The notes under the pieces: model-generated
What the model was told of the DNA's origin: nothing
Database searches by the model: none
The model's input: the letters and a program-made list of their open reading frames with translations, nothing else
Assembly: GCF_015776785.2 (NCBI RefSeq)
Contig: NZ_LFMD02000005.1
Coordinates: 148,818 to 212,817 of the forward strand
Direction of reading: 5' to 3'
Origin: Kitasatospora sp. SUK 42
GTDB taxonomy: Bacteria; Actinomycetota; Actinomycetes; Streptomycetales; Streptomycetaceae
Length of the DNA: 64,000 nucleotides
Translations under genes and position numbers: made by a program
In this document: piece by piece, positions 52,001-58,965 of the stretch
How the letters are laid out: each line of letters starts with the position of its first letter
How positions within the stretch are numbered: position 1 is the first letter of the stretch

Positions 52001-53716
52001 CGCCCCGGCCAGCACCGCGGCCGCGACCTCCGCGAAGGGGCGGCTGCGCTCCGGCAGGCGGTGGCCCGACGATCCGGCGCCCGCCGCCAGGGCGCGGAAG
52101 TCGAGCGTCCCGCCGAAGGTGGCCGCGACCCGGCCGGAGACCTTGGCGAGAACCTGCTCCAGGACCCGCACCGACTCGCTGCGCGTCAACTCGGCGAGCA
52201 GTTCCTCCCGGACGCCGTCGACGAATTCGTACACCGTCTCGTCGGGGTCGGCCGAGGCGTCCCGGACCTCCAGCAGCCCGGACAGGAACAGCTCCGCCAG
52301 CTCCCGCTGCCCCGAGTCCGGCACCGTGGCCCGCTGGACCAGCCGCATCACCGGCAGGCTCAACGGCGCCGCCGCCAGGTGGCAGGCGAGCCGGTAGGCG
52401 TTCGGGGAACTGCCGGCCCGGAAGGCGGCGACCCGCTCGGCGGGCGCGATCGGGCCCGCCGCCGTGCGGCGCGGGCGCTGCGCGCGGGGCACGCCGGTCA
52501 GGGGCGTCGCGAGCATGGGCGTCCAGCCGGACGAGCGGCCTGCGGCGAGGTCGGCCCAGGGGGCGAGCCAGTCGGCGTCGATCTCCATCACCGGCAGCCA
52601 GCGCACCTCCGCCCGGGCGGCCGCGCCCGCCGCTCCGCGCGGGATGCCGGGCAGAGCGGCCTCGGTGCGGAAGACGGGGGCCGGCCGGTTGTGGGTGGCG
52701 GCGCGGCCCTCGACGGGGGCGGGGCGCAGGGCGGTGCGGTGCCAGAGACGCCGGGGCAGGACCTGGAGGGCGGCGGTGGGGCCGGTGGCGGCGGTCCGGG
52801 CGAGGAAGGCGGCCAGTTCCTCGCCGTGCCAGGCGGGGCCGACCCCGTCGGTGAGGACGAACAGGATGCGGCGGCCGTGCGGGTCGGCGAGCGGACGGGA
52901 CCAGCCGCGCCCGGAGGCGGCGGGCGGCGGTGCGGCGCTGCGGCGGCGGCGCCGGAACACGGTCAGGTGCGGGACCGTCCGGTCGGTGTCCAGCGACCAG
53001 GTGCGCACCTCGGCGAAGGCGCCGTGGCGTTCCAGCAGGGTGGCGAGCTCCCCGGCCAGGTCGTGCCAGACGGCCATGGTGGCGCCGGTGTCCACCAGCA
53101 GGTCGACCGAGTACCTGGGCCGGGCCCGCTGCCAGACCGGCAGCAGGACGCCGGCCTCGGCGGTGGCGGCGGCCGTCGCCTCCTCGTCGAGGCGCAACTG
53201 CCGGAGGCCGCCGGCGCGGTGGCGCAGCGGTCGGCGCAGCGGCCGCAGGGCGCGGGCGATGGCCAGGGCGCCGGGCAGCGCGGCGGGCCGGGTGACCTGG
53301 ACGACCTCGGCGCCCGGGCCTCCGCCGGCGGAGAGACTGCGGCGGGAGTGCAGTTCGACCTTGGGATCGGGCCCGGGGTCGTCCTCGGGATCGGGCCGGT
53401 CGTCCGGGCCGTCCGGCTCGGCGTCGGGTTCCGGGCGGGCGTCGGCGGGCGGGGACGGCTCATCGCCCGGCCGCCCCGGCGCTTCCGCGGATTCCCCCGG
53501 CCCCGCCGGCCCCGCCGGCCCCGTCGGATGCGGAGCGGAGGCGGGCGGCGCCGGGTCGGCGGCGGGTACGGGCGCGAGGCCGGCGAGCCGGGAGATCCAC
53601 AGGGCGTCCGCGAGGTCCTGCGGCCGCGGTTCGCCGTCCACGGGCGCGACCAGCGCCGCCAGCGCCGCCCGGAGCACGGACCGCGCCTCGTCCGCGTGCG
53701 GTTCGAAGTCGCCCAC
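48872..53716 (-). CDS. 1614-aa SAV_2336-N/vWA/STAND/propeller/kinase/SARP fusion protein
   Basis: Domains in order: SAV_2336-type N-terminal helix pair (1-48); Pro/Asp-rich linker; vWA-like domain (~200-410) with VDLLVDTGATM in MIDAS position and LFVLTDG; helical or wHTH segment (~430-600); STAND/NB-ARC-like NTPase (~611-800), whose P-loop reads SAPGLGRRR (no GK[ST]) and Walker B WLIVVDDLR; beta-propeller (~835-1075, ADRHLAFWDGTDGS); protein kinase (~1080-1290) with Lys1109 (VVIKSF), HGEVKSSN at 1201 instead of HRDLKxxN, and an intact DFG; SARP winged helix (~1320-1440) and BTAD (~1445-1605). GTG 53716 lies 11 bp after the MoxR stop. Probable output: transcription activation controlled by nucleotide and partner signals. 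Confidence 0.85.
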   Translation of the reverse strand: MGDFEPHADEARSVLRAALAALVAPVDGEPRPQDLADALWISRLAGLAPVPAADPAPPASAPHPTGPAGPAGPGESAEAPGRPGDEPSPPADARPEPDAEPDGPDDRPDPEDDPGPDPKVELHSRRSLSAGGGPGAEVVQVTRPAALPGALAIARALRPLRRPLRHRAGGLRQLRLDEEATAAATAEAGVLLPVWQRARPRYSVDLLVDTGATMAVWHDLAGELATLLERHGAFAEVRTWSLDTDRTVPHLTVFRRRRRSAAPPPAASGRGWSRPLADPHGRRILFVLTDGVGPAWHGEELAAFLARTAATGPTAALQVLPRRLWHRTALRPAPVEGRAATHNRPAPVFRTEAALPGIPRGAAGAAARAEVRWLPVMEIDADWLAPWADLAAGRSSGWTPMLATPLTGVPRAQRPRRTAAGPIAPAERVAAFRAGSSPNAYRLACHLAAAPLSLPVMRLVQRATVPDSGQRELAELFLSGLLEVRDASADPDETVYEFVDGVREELLAELTRSESVRVLEQVLAKVSGRVAATFGGTLDFRALAAGAGSSGHRLPERSRPFAEVAAAVLAGAGGQHASIARTLGWATGRPVIRRELLTPAPRIVTPPDPPHMIGRRGELAWLTRECERGLAGEGLPQPRAAVVVSAPGLGRRRLVQEYVQRHGERHSFVHWLDGWSSESLQAGLDRLRAALSPDGRSADVPLSTLVADHPGWLIVVDDLRTGIRTRSGSDSSDLFGLAAAGRGCLIVTADSFDSLPVPGSARYVTLRRFTEAELRGEIRARLGEDYARIENSEELQQLLDEMPKRPDELAAWDLDERLAELTAPGGGGAEQAGSIQSVASFRLSSPALAMAAVPSAEGPNELAVYGVDGRVRFLNALYGLELAPPLRLDAGPAVVAMAALGHHSPRSVICTVDADRHLAFWDGTDGSLIRHHGRLPWQPVAMATHTHSDGRVYVLITDADRHVQLWDADAGVPVAYLRRFDGHQLLTVTSVPQADGPSVLLGFDRQGLVRRWAPGELFDSGPSIAEHLDHLRTKAIVGITGDEHRLVVATVGDREEQVQLWRLSGSRRSEVQRRLIAWHFRRIVPLGQGAAGTIWRGRDERDGSAVVIKSFDRAGLRTGAWQPEPFMDRVRRLQALEHPGIAAFLAGAVDDEQLHLVLEFVDGPNLRSVLARRRFSVHNAAMLGQAVAEALDYLHGQGVVHGEVKSSNILVRPDGGPALCDFGFDEASQHTDDLHALGRLLYEMLADTRPPNERTLPPPSAFRPGVPAALDELVLELLREEPGLRPSAAEVARRISASGAPGRPALPPDSDGTPPEPARRRLRFSLLGPLRAWWDEGSPGLGSLRAWWEDESSGLGPLRAWWDEEPVNLGSPKQQAVLAALLLHAPAPVSNDSLVNAVWGDQPPPQAVAAVRTYVARLRKALGDRSHPRGTAELLRSVGDGYAMRVAPGALDASVFDSWIASAAAAEAAGDLRAAHDALRSALELWQGRALEGVPGPYASWERTRLAEKRMTALEDRYAAALGLDRHEEVVEELRLLVTEHPVRERLYALLMLALYRCGRRADALDVYRRLQALRLREFDEEPSPALASLHGRILADDGVLRAPGSVKALLSGP
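49610..49735. repeat. Three in-frame 42-bp tandem repeats in the SARP domain
   Basis: Residues 1328-1369 read as three 14-residue units: GPLRAWWDEGSPGL, GSLRAWWEDESSGL, GPLRAWWDEEPVNL. Normal SARP proteins have one such strand before the winged helix. Confidence 0.85.
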
Positions 53717-53727
53717 CGGCCTTCGCC

Positions 53728-54729
53728 TCAGCTCTCGTTGAGCGGGCGCAGCAGGACGTCGTGGATGACGCCGCGCCCGGGTCGGCTGCCCCACAGGCCG
53801 CGCTCGGCCATGAGCAGGGCGTTGAGCAGCTGGTCGTTGGCGAGTTCGGCGCCGTCCTCGCGTTGGCGGCGCAGGAACTCGGTGATGAGCTCGGCGCGTT
53901 GGAGGCCGTCCGCCGACTCGTCGGAGCCCAGGTGGGCGGCCACCATCGCGGCCAGCCGGTCCTCGGTGGGCGGCTGGATCTCCAGCCGGACGCAGCGGCG
54001 CAGCAGGGCCGAGGGGAACTCGCGTTCGCCGTTGCTGGTGAGGACGACCAGCGGGAAGTCGGCGCAGCGCACCTGGCCGCCGCGCACGACGGTCGTCGAG
54101 CCGGGGTCGGCGGTGGCGACCTCCTGCGGGCCCGGTCCGAGGCGCTGCAGCTCGGGGATCTCGAACTCGCCCTCCTCGAAGACGTTCAGCAGGTCGTTGG
54201 GCAGGTCGATGTCGCTCTTGTCGATCTCGTCGATGAGGACGACCCGGGGCGTGCGCCAGGGCAGCAGCGCGGTGCCGAGCGGGCCGAGGCGCAGGAACCG
54301 GCCGATCGCGGGCGGCTGCCGCTCGCCGCCGTCCTGCGGGGCGCTGAGGCCGGCCTCGTGGAGGCGGCCGATGGCGTCGTAGGTGTAGAGGCCGTCGCGC
54401 AGGGCGGAGCGGCTGCTGACCGGCCAGCGCAGGACGGGGCCGAGGCCCAGCTCGTGCGCGACCGCGTAGGCGAGGGTGGACTTTCCGACGCCGGGCTTGC
54501 CGGTGATCAGCAGCGGGCGGCGCAGGTGCAGGGCGAGGTTGACGAGGTGGATCTCGCGTTCGTCGGCCTGGTAGGCGGTGGCCTGCCGGGTGCGGCCGAG
54601 CCGGCGGGCGGTCGGCCCGGTGGTCTCCTCGGCCGGGGGCGGCGGCAGTTCCTCGCCGTTCCCGGTCCAGTCGCCGAAGGTGCGCCAGGCCGGGGCGGGC
54701 GGGAGGTCGCCGATGCCCTCGTGGGGCAC
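53728..54729 (-). CDS. MoxR-type AAA+ ATPase of the VMAP system (5' end apparently frameshifted)
   Basis: A 333-residue AAA+ ATPase. Walker A LLITGKPGVGKSTLAYAVAHELG, Walker B VVLIDEIDKSDIDLPNDLLNVFEEGEFEIPEL, sensor 1 VVLTSNGEREFPSALLRRCVRLEI. All catalytic motifs are intact. GTG 54729 is the first usable start in frame. Upstream, a frame from GTG 54811 encodes an N-terminus (VDANHRNDDED...NWWIYPG) that would join this frame as ...WWIYRGTGVPHEG if one C in the run at 54737-54743 were absent. Such ATPases work as chaperone-like remodelers with vWA partners; the vWA fusion follows 11 bp downstream and the VMAP-type gene precedes. Confidence 0.88.
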   Translation of the reverse strand: MPHEGIGDLPPAPAWRTFGDWTGNGEELPPPPAEETTGPTARRLGRTRQATAYQADEREIHLVNLALHLRRPLLITGKPGVGKSTLAYAVAHELGLGPVLRWPVSSRSALRDGLYTYDAIGRLHEAGLSAPQDGGERQPPAIGRFLRLGPLGTALLPWRTPRVVLIDEIDKSDIDLPNDLLNVFEEGEFEIPELQRLGPGPQEVATADPGSTTVVRGGQVRCADFPLVVLTSNGEREFPSALLRRCVRLEIQPPTEDRLAAMVAAHLGSDESADGLQRAELITEFLRRQREDGAELANDQLLNALLMAERGLWGSRPGRGVIHDVLLRPLNES

Positions 54730-54811
54730 GCCGGTGCCCCGGGTAGATCCACCAGTTCTCGGGCACCGCTACCGCCTTGTCCTCGTCGTCGTTCCTGTGG
54801 TTCGCGTCCAC
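54730..54811 (-). pseudogene. Out-of-frame 5' segment of the MoxR gene
   Basis: GTG 54811, 3 bp after the upstream stop codon, opens a 27-codon segment ending NWWIYPG. Family members have WxIYRGTG followed by the Pro-rich LPPAPAWR segment. The remainder of that motif (RGTGVPHEGIGDLPPAPAWR) is present in the next frame, so a one-base insertion separates them. It could be sequencing error or a true mutation. Confidence 0.55.
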
Positions 54812-54814
54812 GCG

Positions 54815-56341
54815 TCACACCATCCCCGGAAAGTGGGCGTCCTGATCGTGGTCCACACAGTTCGGGTCGTCCCAGAGCAGGGTCATGCCGTCCTGCTGCT
54901 GCTCGGCCCGGGTCACCTTGCGGTGGCGGTGGACGGCCTCCGGCAGCTGCGCCAGGGAGCGCGGGCGGTGCCTGCGCAGGGCCTCGACCACCTCGGTGGG
55001 CTCTCCGGGGGCGCGGCGCCAGAGCATGGCCGGGACTCCGTCGAGGACCATCGCTTCGAGCACGGCCTCACGCACCCGGGGGTCGAGGTCGTCGTACGGG
55101 GTGTCGAGGCCCAGGCAGGCCACGGTGGGCCGGCCGTCGAGCCAGCCGGGCAGGTCGGCGGCACGTTCGGGGAGCAGGGGCGGCCAGCCGATCCGGTCGA
55201 CGGCCTCGCACTCCATGGTCTCGGCGAAGAGGTGTTCCCACCGTTCGTACCAGGCGTCGGTCTGGAGCCACGGGTTGGCGTAGCGGTCCAGGGAGCGGAC
55301 GACGACGGGGTGCAGGAGTCCGAGCCGGTGTCCGCGCGGGGTCGGGGACCACAGTTCGGCGCTGTGGCCGAGCAGCGCGGCCGGCAGCAGGAACTCGATC
55401 CGGACCGGGCCGCGGTTGGTCCTGCGCATCGCGAAGAGCAGTTCCTGCCAGCCGGCCAGCCGGGCGCTGCCCTCCGTGATGAGGTCCTCCTTGGCGAGCG
55501 AGGCGGTGACGACCAGGTCGTTGAGGCGCTCGATCGGCCCGCCGTCCAGGGGCTGCCGGTAGTAGGAGGCCCGGAGGTGGTAGCGGCTGCGCTCGATGTG
55601 CTCCGGTGTCTCCGGGTCCAACCGGATCTGCACGATGAGCCGGCCTGCGGCGTCGACCCGGGGCCCCGGGCGGGGGCCTTCGATGGTGCTCAACAGGGCT
55701 TGGAGTTCGCCGAGTTGGGGATGGTTCGGGGCCAGCTCCGGATCGGCGGCCAGGGCGGCGAGGAAGGAGAGGGCGGGCCGGGCGTCGGGGGCGCCGCGGT
55801 GGTCCAGCAGTCGGCGCAGGATCTCCGGCAGGGTCGCCCCGGGGGCGAGGAGCCGGCGGCCGGGGGCGTCCTGGGGCAGGTGGCCGAGCAGCCGCTGCGG
55901 GCCGGGCGGGGGTGCCAGCGACCGCAGCAGGCCGATGACGCGCAGCAGGGCGTCGGCGGGCAGGCCGGTCTCGGCGGTCAGGGCCAGTACGGCCAGCTCC
56001 AGCCAGGGCAGCGCGCCGTCGTGCGGGTCGTGGACCCTGAGCGCCTCACCGAGGGAGCCGAGCACCGCCCGGGGATCGCGGGCGCGGGCGACGGCCCGCA
56101 GGATCTCCCGGACGTGCTCGCGGGCGGTGCGGCATTCCCTGACGTCCAGGGCGAAGTCCGGGGAGGACGGCGAGCGGCCCATCGTCTCCAGGACGTCCAG
56201 CCGGAAGCCCTGCCGGACCATCCGCTGGAACGTGAAGAGGATCTCGGCCAGCAGTTCCTCGGCCGCGGCCGGCCAGGCCGCCGGGCCCTCCCCGTGCCCG
56301 GCGGCCTGCGGCGGCCATCCGCCGTACGCCCCTGTGCTCAT
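54815..56341 (-). CDS. VMAP-type (vWA-MoxR-associated) protein
   Basis: A 508-residue protein. Residues ~25-215 are all-helical and contain two segments resembling effector-associated modules (ILFTFQRMVRQGFRLDVLETMG..., and TLPEILRRLLDHRGAPDARPALSFLAAL). Residues ~235-505 match the VMAP C-terminal region: LIVQIRLDPETPEHIERSRYHLRASYY, TNRGPVRIEFLLPAALLGHSAELWS, HPVVVRSLDRYANPWLQ and DGVPAMLWRR. In VMAP ternary systems this protein bridges MoxR, the vWA partner and an effector bearing an EAD. Neighbours supply all three. Its TGA is 3 bp from the GTG opening the MoxR reading frame. Confidence 0.82.
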   Translation of the reverse strand: MSTGAYGGWPPQAAGHGEGPAAWPAAAEELLAEILFTFQRMVRQGFRLDVLETMGRSPSSPDFALDVRECRTAREHVREILRAVARARDPRAVLGSLGEALRVHDPHDGALPWLELAVLALTAETGLPADALLRVIGLLRSLAPPPGPQRLLGHLPQDAPGRRLLAPGATLPEILRRLLDHRGAPDARPALSFLAALAADPELAPNHPQLGELQALLSTIEGPRPGPRVDAAGRLIVQIRLDPETPEHIERSRYHLRASYYRQPLDGGPIERLNDLVVTASLAKEDLITEGSARLAGWQELLFAMRRTNRGPVRIEFLLPAALLGHSAELWSPTPRGHRLGLLHPVVVRSLDRYANPWLQTDAWYERWEHLFAETMECEAVDRIGWPPLLPERAADLPGWLDGRPTVACLGLDTPYDDLDPRVREAVLEAMVLDGVPAMLWRRAPGEPTEVVEALRRHRPRSLAQLPEAVHRHRKVTRAEQQQDGMTLLWDDPNCVDHDQDAHFPGMV

Positions 56342-56345
56342 GGCC

Positions 56346-57293
56346 CTACCTGCTCCCCCAGCCCCCGGCGGCGCGGCCCACGACGGACCTGAGCCGCTCC
56401 AACGCCCCGTCGTACGGGGCGAGTTCCTCCAGCGCCGTGTACAGCGCGCGCAGCGCCGCCGGCGCGTCGCGGTGGTGCCGGCAGCGGCTCACGATGCGGA
56501 AGAGGTGGTCGCGCCGGCCGGAGCGCTCCTCGGCCTCGAAGGAGTGCGGCAGACCCAGGAGTTCACCCATCCGATCGAGCAGGTCGAAGCGGCTGTCGGC
56601 GCGCGCGGTGTACGGGATCGCCATCAGCGCGTCCACCAACTCGGCGTCGTCCGGCGGCGGTTCGGGCGGCTCCGCCGGCACCTCAGGGCCGAGGAAGGCG
56701 CGCAGGGCCGCCAACGGGACGTACCAGCCGCCCCGGATCCGCCGGTCGGCGCCGCTCCCCTTGAGCACGCCGCACACCAGTCCGTCCGGCCCGACCAGCA
56801 TGCCGCCACCGAAGCCCGGCTTCACCGCCGCGCCCTCGACCCGGATGAACTCCCCTGATCGGCCGACCACTTGGAGTGCCAGGGTGTCGGGGTGAACCCC
56901 GGGCGTCGGGGTGTAGGCGGAGTACCCGAAGGCGGTCAGCCGTGTCCCCGGCGCCGCCTCGTCGCCCGCCAGCGGGGCGACCGGGTGGCCGGTGCCGGCC
57001 GCCGCCGGGACGGTGAGCAGCGCGAGATCGGGGAAGGCCTCGAACGGGCCGGTCCCCGCCGTGGCGGGCTCCGCCCGGACGTTGCCGGGCTCGACCGGGT
57101 AGGTGCCCGACTCGTGGCGCACGACCAGCCCTTCGGCCGTCTTGCCGCCGTTCAGGACCACCCGGGCGCAGGTGACCACCTGCCCGGGGGCCACCAGGAA
57201 GCCGCTGGCCCGGACCCCGTTCGCGGTCTCGACCAGGACGGTGCAGCGGCGCAGCGCCTCGGACCGGGCGTGGTCGAGGTGCGGGCCGGTCAC
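56346..57293 (-). CDS. Trypsin-fold pseudoprotease with effector-associated domain
   Basis: A 315-residue protein, first gene of the operon, 4 bp before the VMAP gene. Residues 15-205 follow the trypsin-like fold of VMAP-system proteases: ASGFLVAPGQVVTCARVV, FPDLALLTVP with Asp89, VKPGFGGGMLVGPDGLVCGVL, GWYVPLAAL. The catalytic His position is Arg44 (CAR for CAH) and the Ser position is Gly162 (GFGGG for GxSGG), so peptide cleavage is not expected. Residues 215-305 form an EAD2-like helical domain (ELVDALMAIPYTARADSRFDLLDRMG...) that should pair with an EAD on the VMAP protein. Probably a sensor or scaffold. Confidence 0.82.
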   Translation of the reverse strand: MTGPHLDHARSEALRRCTVLVETANGVRASGFLVAPGQVVTCARVVLNGGKTAEGLVVRHESGTYPVEPGNVRAEPATAGTGPFEAFPDLALLTVPAAAGTGHPVAPLAGDEAAPGTRLTAFGYSAYTPTPGVHPDTLALQVVGRSGEFIRVEGAAVKPGFGGGMLVGPDGLVCGVLKGSGADRRIRGGWYVPLAALRAFLGPEVPAEPPEPPPDDAELVDALMAIPYTARADSRFDLLDRMGELLGLPHSFEAEERSGRRDHLFRIVSRCRHHRDAPAALRALYTALEELAPYDGALERLRSVVGRAAGGWGSR

Positions 57294-57867
57294 TCCGCGA
57301 CGGGGGTGGTGGTCGCGGCGCCGTCACCGTCCGCGGCCGCCCCGGAGTTCACCTCGCCGACGGCCCCCGCCCGTATGCTTCCGCCGCTCCTCGGCCTGAT
57401 CGCCTCGGCCTCCGTGCCCCCGGCCACCCCGTCCCCCTCCCACCCGCAACCGCCGAACCGCGCGCCACAATACCCCGACCACCGCGCCACCGACCGGCAC
57501 TCGGACGGATGGCCCCACCCCGGGCGGGGCCGGACGCTCCCCGACCTGCCCGGGCCCCACCGGGCCCTGGTCGGCGGCCCCGGCAGTGACGAGAAAAGGG
57601 CTCCCCTTCACCCGGCGTCCTCACGCCGGCTGAAGGGGAGCCCTCGGGTCCACCGGCTCGGACCCAACCCCACACACGACCGGCCCTCGAACCCCCGACG
57701 GAGCGGCCCGGGCCCGCGGCCACCCGATCGTGGCGTCCCCGGCGACGACACGGACCCGGCCCGGGACAGCGGCGGGCCCGGTACGGAAGGCTGGGACCAC
57801 CTCGGCCCGGGGCCACGCGGCGCGGCGGCCACGACCGACCGGACCGACCCGAGACCGGGATGGTGGC
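57294..57867. other. 574-bp intergenic region upstream of the conflict operon
   Basis: Between the divergent pseudoprotease and desaturase genes. It holds a 21-bp-stem hairpin (57597-57644) with a T-rich tail on the minus strand. The remainder is GC-rich with no ribosome site and no frame showing convincing bias. It must contain both promoters, but I cannot place them. Confidence 0.55.
57597..57644 (-). terminator. Orphan intrinsic terminator
   Basis: AGGGCTCCCCTTCA plus CCGGCGT pair with their exact complements around a CCTC loop, giving about 21 bp with one mismatch. On the minus strand the stem is followed by TTTCTC. No annotated minus-strand gene ends upstream of it. Confidence 0.7.
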
Positions 57868-58965
57868 ATGCCCCGTCAGGACACTCCGACCGCCGGAGCC
57901 GCCCGGAGCGACGACTTCGCCGAGCTGCGCCGACGTGTCAGGGAGGCCGGGCTCCTCCGGAAGCGCCCGCTGTACTACGCGTGCCGGGCCGGCGCCCTGC
58001 TGGCCGCCCTGGCGCTGCTCCTCGTGTGGTTCGCCGGGCGCGGCGCGAGCTGGTGGCAGCTCGGCCTCGCGCCCCTGTTCGCCTTCGTGCTGGGCCAGTT
58101 GGCGCTGCTCGGGCACGATGTCGCGCACCACGCGGTGTTCTCCGGGCGGCGGGCGACCGACCTGGCGGGCATCCTCCTGGGGAACCTGGTGGTCGGCATG
58201 AGCTACGGGTGGTGGGTCAGCGACCACAACCGGCACCACGCGCACCCGAACCGGGAGGGGCGGGACCCGGCCGCCGACTCCATCCTGTTCGTCCGGACCG
58301 CCGAACAGGCCCTCCGCACACGGGGGTTGAGGAGGGCGGTCGCCAGGTACCAGGCGGAGCTGTTCTTCCCGCTGCTCTCCCTCCAGGCCCTCGGCCTGGT
58401 CGTCGCGACCGGGCTGACGCTCGCCAGGGGTTCGGTCCGCCACCCGCTGCTGGAGCGGGGCCTCGCCGCGCTCCACTACGCCTTGGTGGCGGGCCTGTTG
58501 CTGACCGTCCTCACCCCGGTCCAGGCCCTCGCGTTCGTCGCGGTCTGCGGCTCCCTCCTCGGCGTGTACCTGGGCTGCATCTTCGCGCCCAACCACAAGG
58601 GCATGCCGATGACCGGCCCGGAGCCGGGACACCCGGACTACCTCCGGCGGCAGGTGCTGCCCTCCCGCAACCTCCGCGCCGGACGGTTCGTCCACTTCGT
58701 GTTCGGCGGCCTCGGCCACCAGATCGAGCACCACCTGTTCCCGGGCATGCCGGTGGTGGCCCTGCGCCCGGCGGCGCGCATCGTCCGCGCCTACTGCGCG
58801 GAGATCGGCGTCGAGTACTGCGAGGCAGGCCTCGCCGACTCGTTCCGGGAGATCCTGCGCGATCTGCGGGCGGTCGGCCGCTCCGTCGAGGCGGGCCCGG
58901 CCGGGAGCGGGGCGCGGTCCGGACCCGGGGCCGGGTCCGGGCCGGAAGCCGAGGCCGCCCGGTGA
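57868..58965 (+). CDS. Membrane fatty acid desaturase
   Basis: A 365-residue acyl-lipid/acyl-CoA desaturase of the delta-6/linoleoyl type. Three His boxes bind the di-iron site: HDVAHH (83-88), HNRHHAHP (120-127) and HQIEHH (284-289). Hydrophobic pairs at ~42-85, ~100-116 and ~170-225 embed it. A Gly/Ala-rich tail follows residue 335. It starts an operon: its TGA overlaps the glycosyltransferase GTG as GTGA. ATG 57868 has no strong ribosome site. Desaturase plus glycosyltransferase plus hydrolase suggests remodelling of a membrane or glycolipid. Confidence 0.9.
   Translation: MPRQDTPTAGAARSDDFAELRRRVREAGLLRKRPLYYACRAGALLAALALLLVWFAGRGASWWQLGLAPLFAFVLGQLALLGHDVAHHAVFSGRRATDLAGILLGNLVVGMSYGWWVSDHNRHHAHPNREGRDPAADSILFVRTAEQALRTRGLRRAVARYQAELFFPLLSLQALGLVVATGLTLARGSVRHPLLERGLAALHYALVAGLLLTVLTPVQALAFVAVCGSLLGVYLGCIFAPNHKGMPMTGPEPGHPDYLRRQVLPSRNLRAGRFVHFVFGGLGHQIEHHLFPGMPVVALRPAARIVRAYCAEIGVEYCEAGLADSFREILRDLRAVGRSVEAGPAGSGARSGPGAGSGPEAEAAR

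Noticed and set aside
48314..54382. A 2022-codon open frame on the plus strand antisense to the fusion and MoxR genes
   Set aside because: It has no recognisable domain and low-complexity Arg/Gly/Pro content, as expected for the shadow of a high-GC gene. The minus-strand frames carry clear domains.
57621..57869. 82-codon minus-strand frame upstream of the conflict operon
   Set aside because: It has no ribosome site, Arg/Pro/Ala-rich composition without bias, and overlaps the orphan terminator. A non-coding transcript is more plausible.
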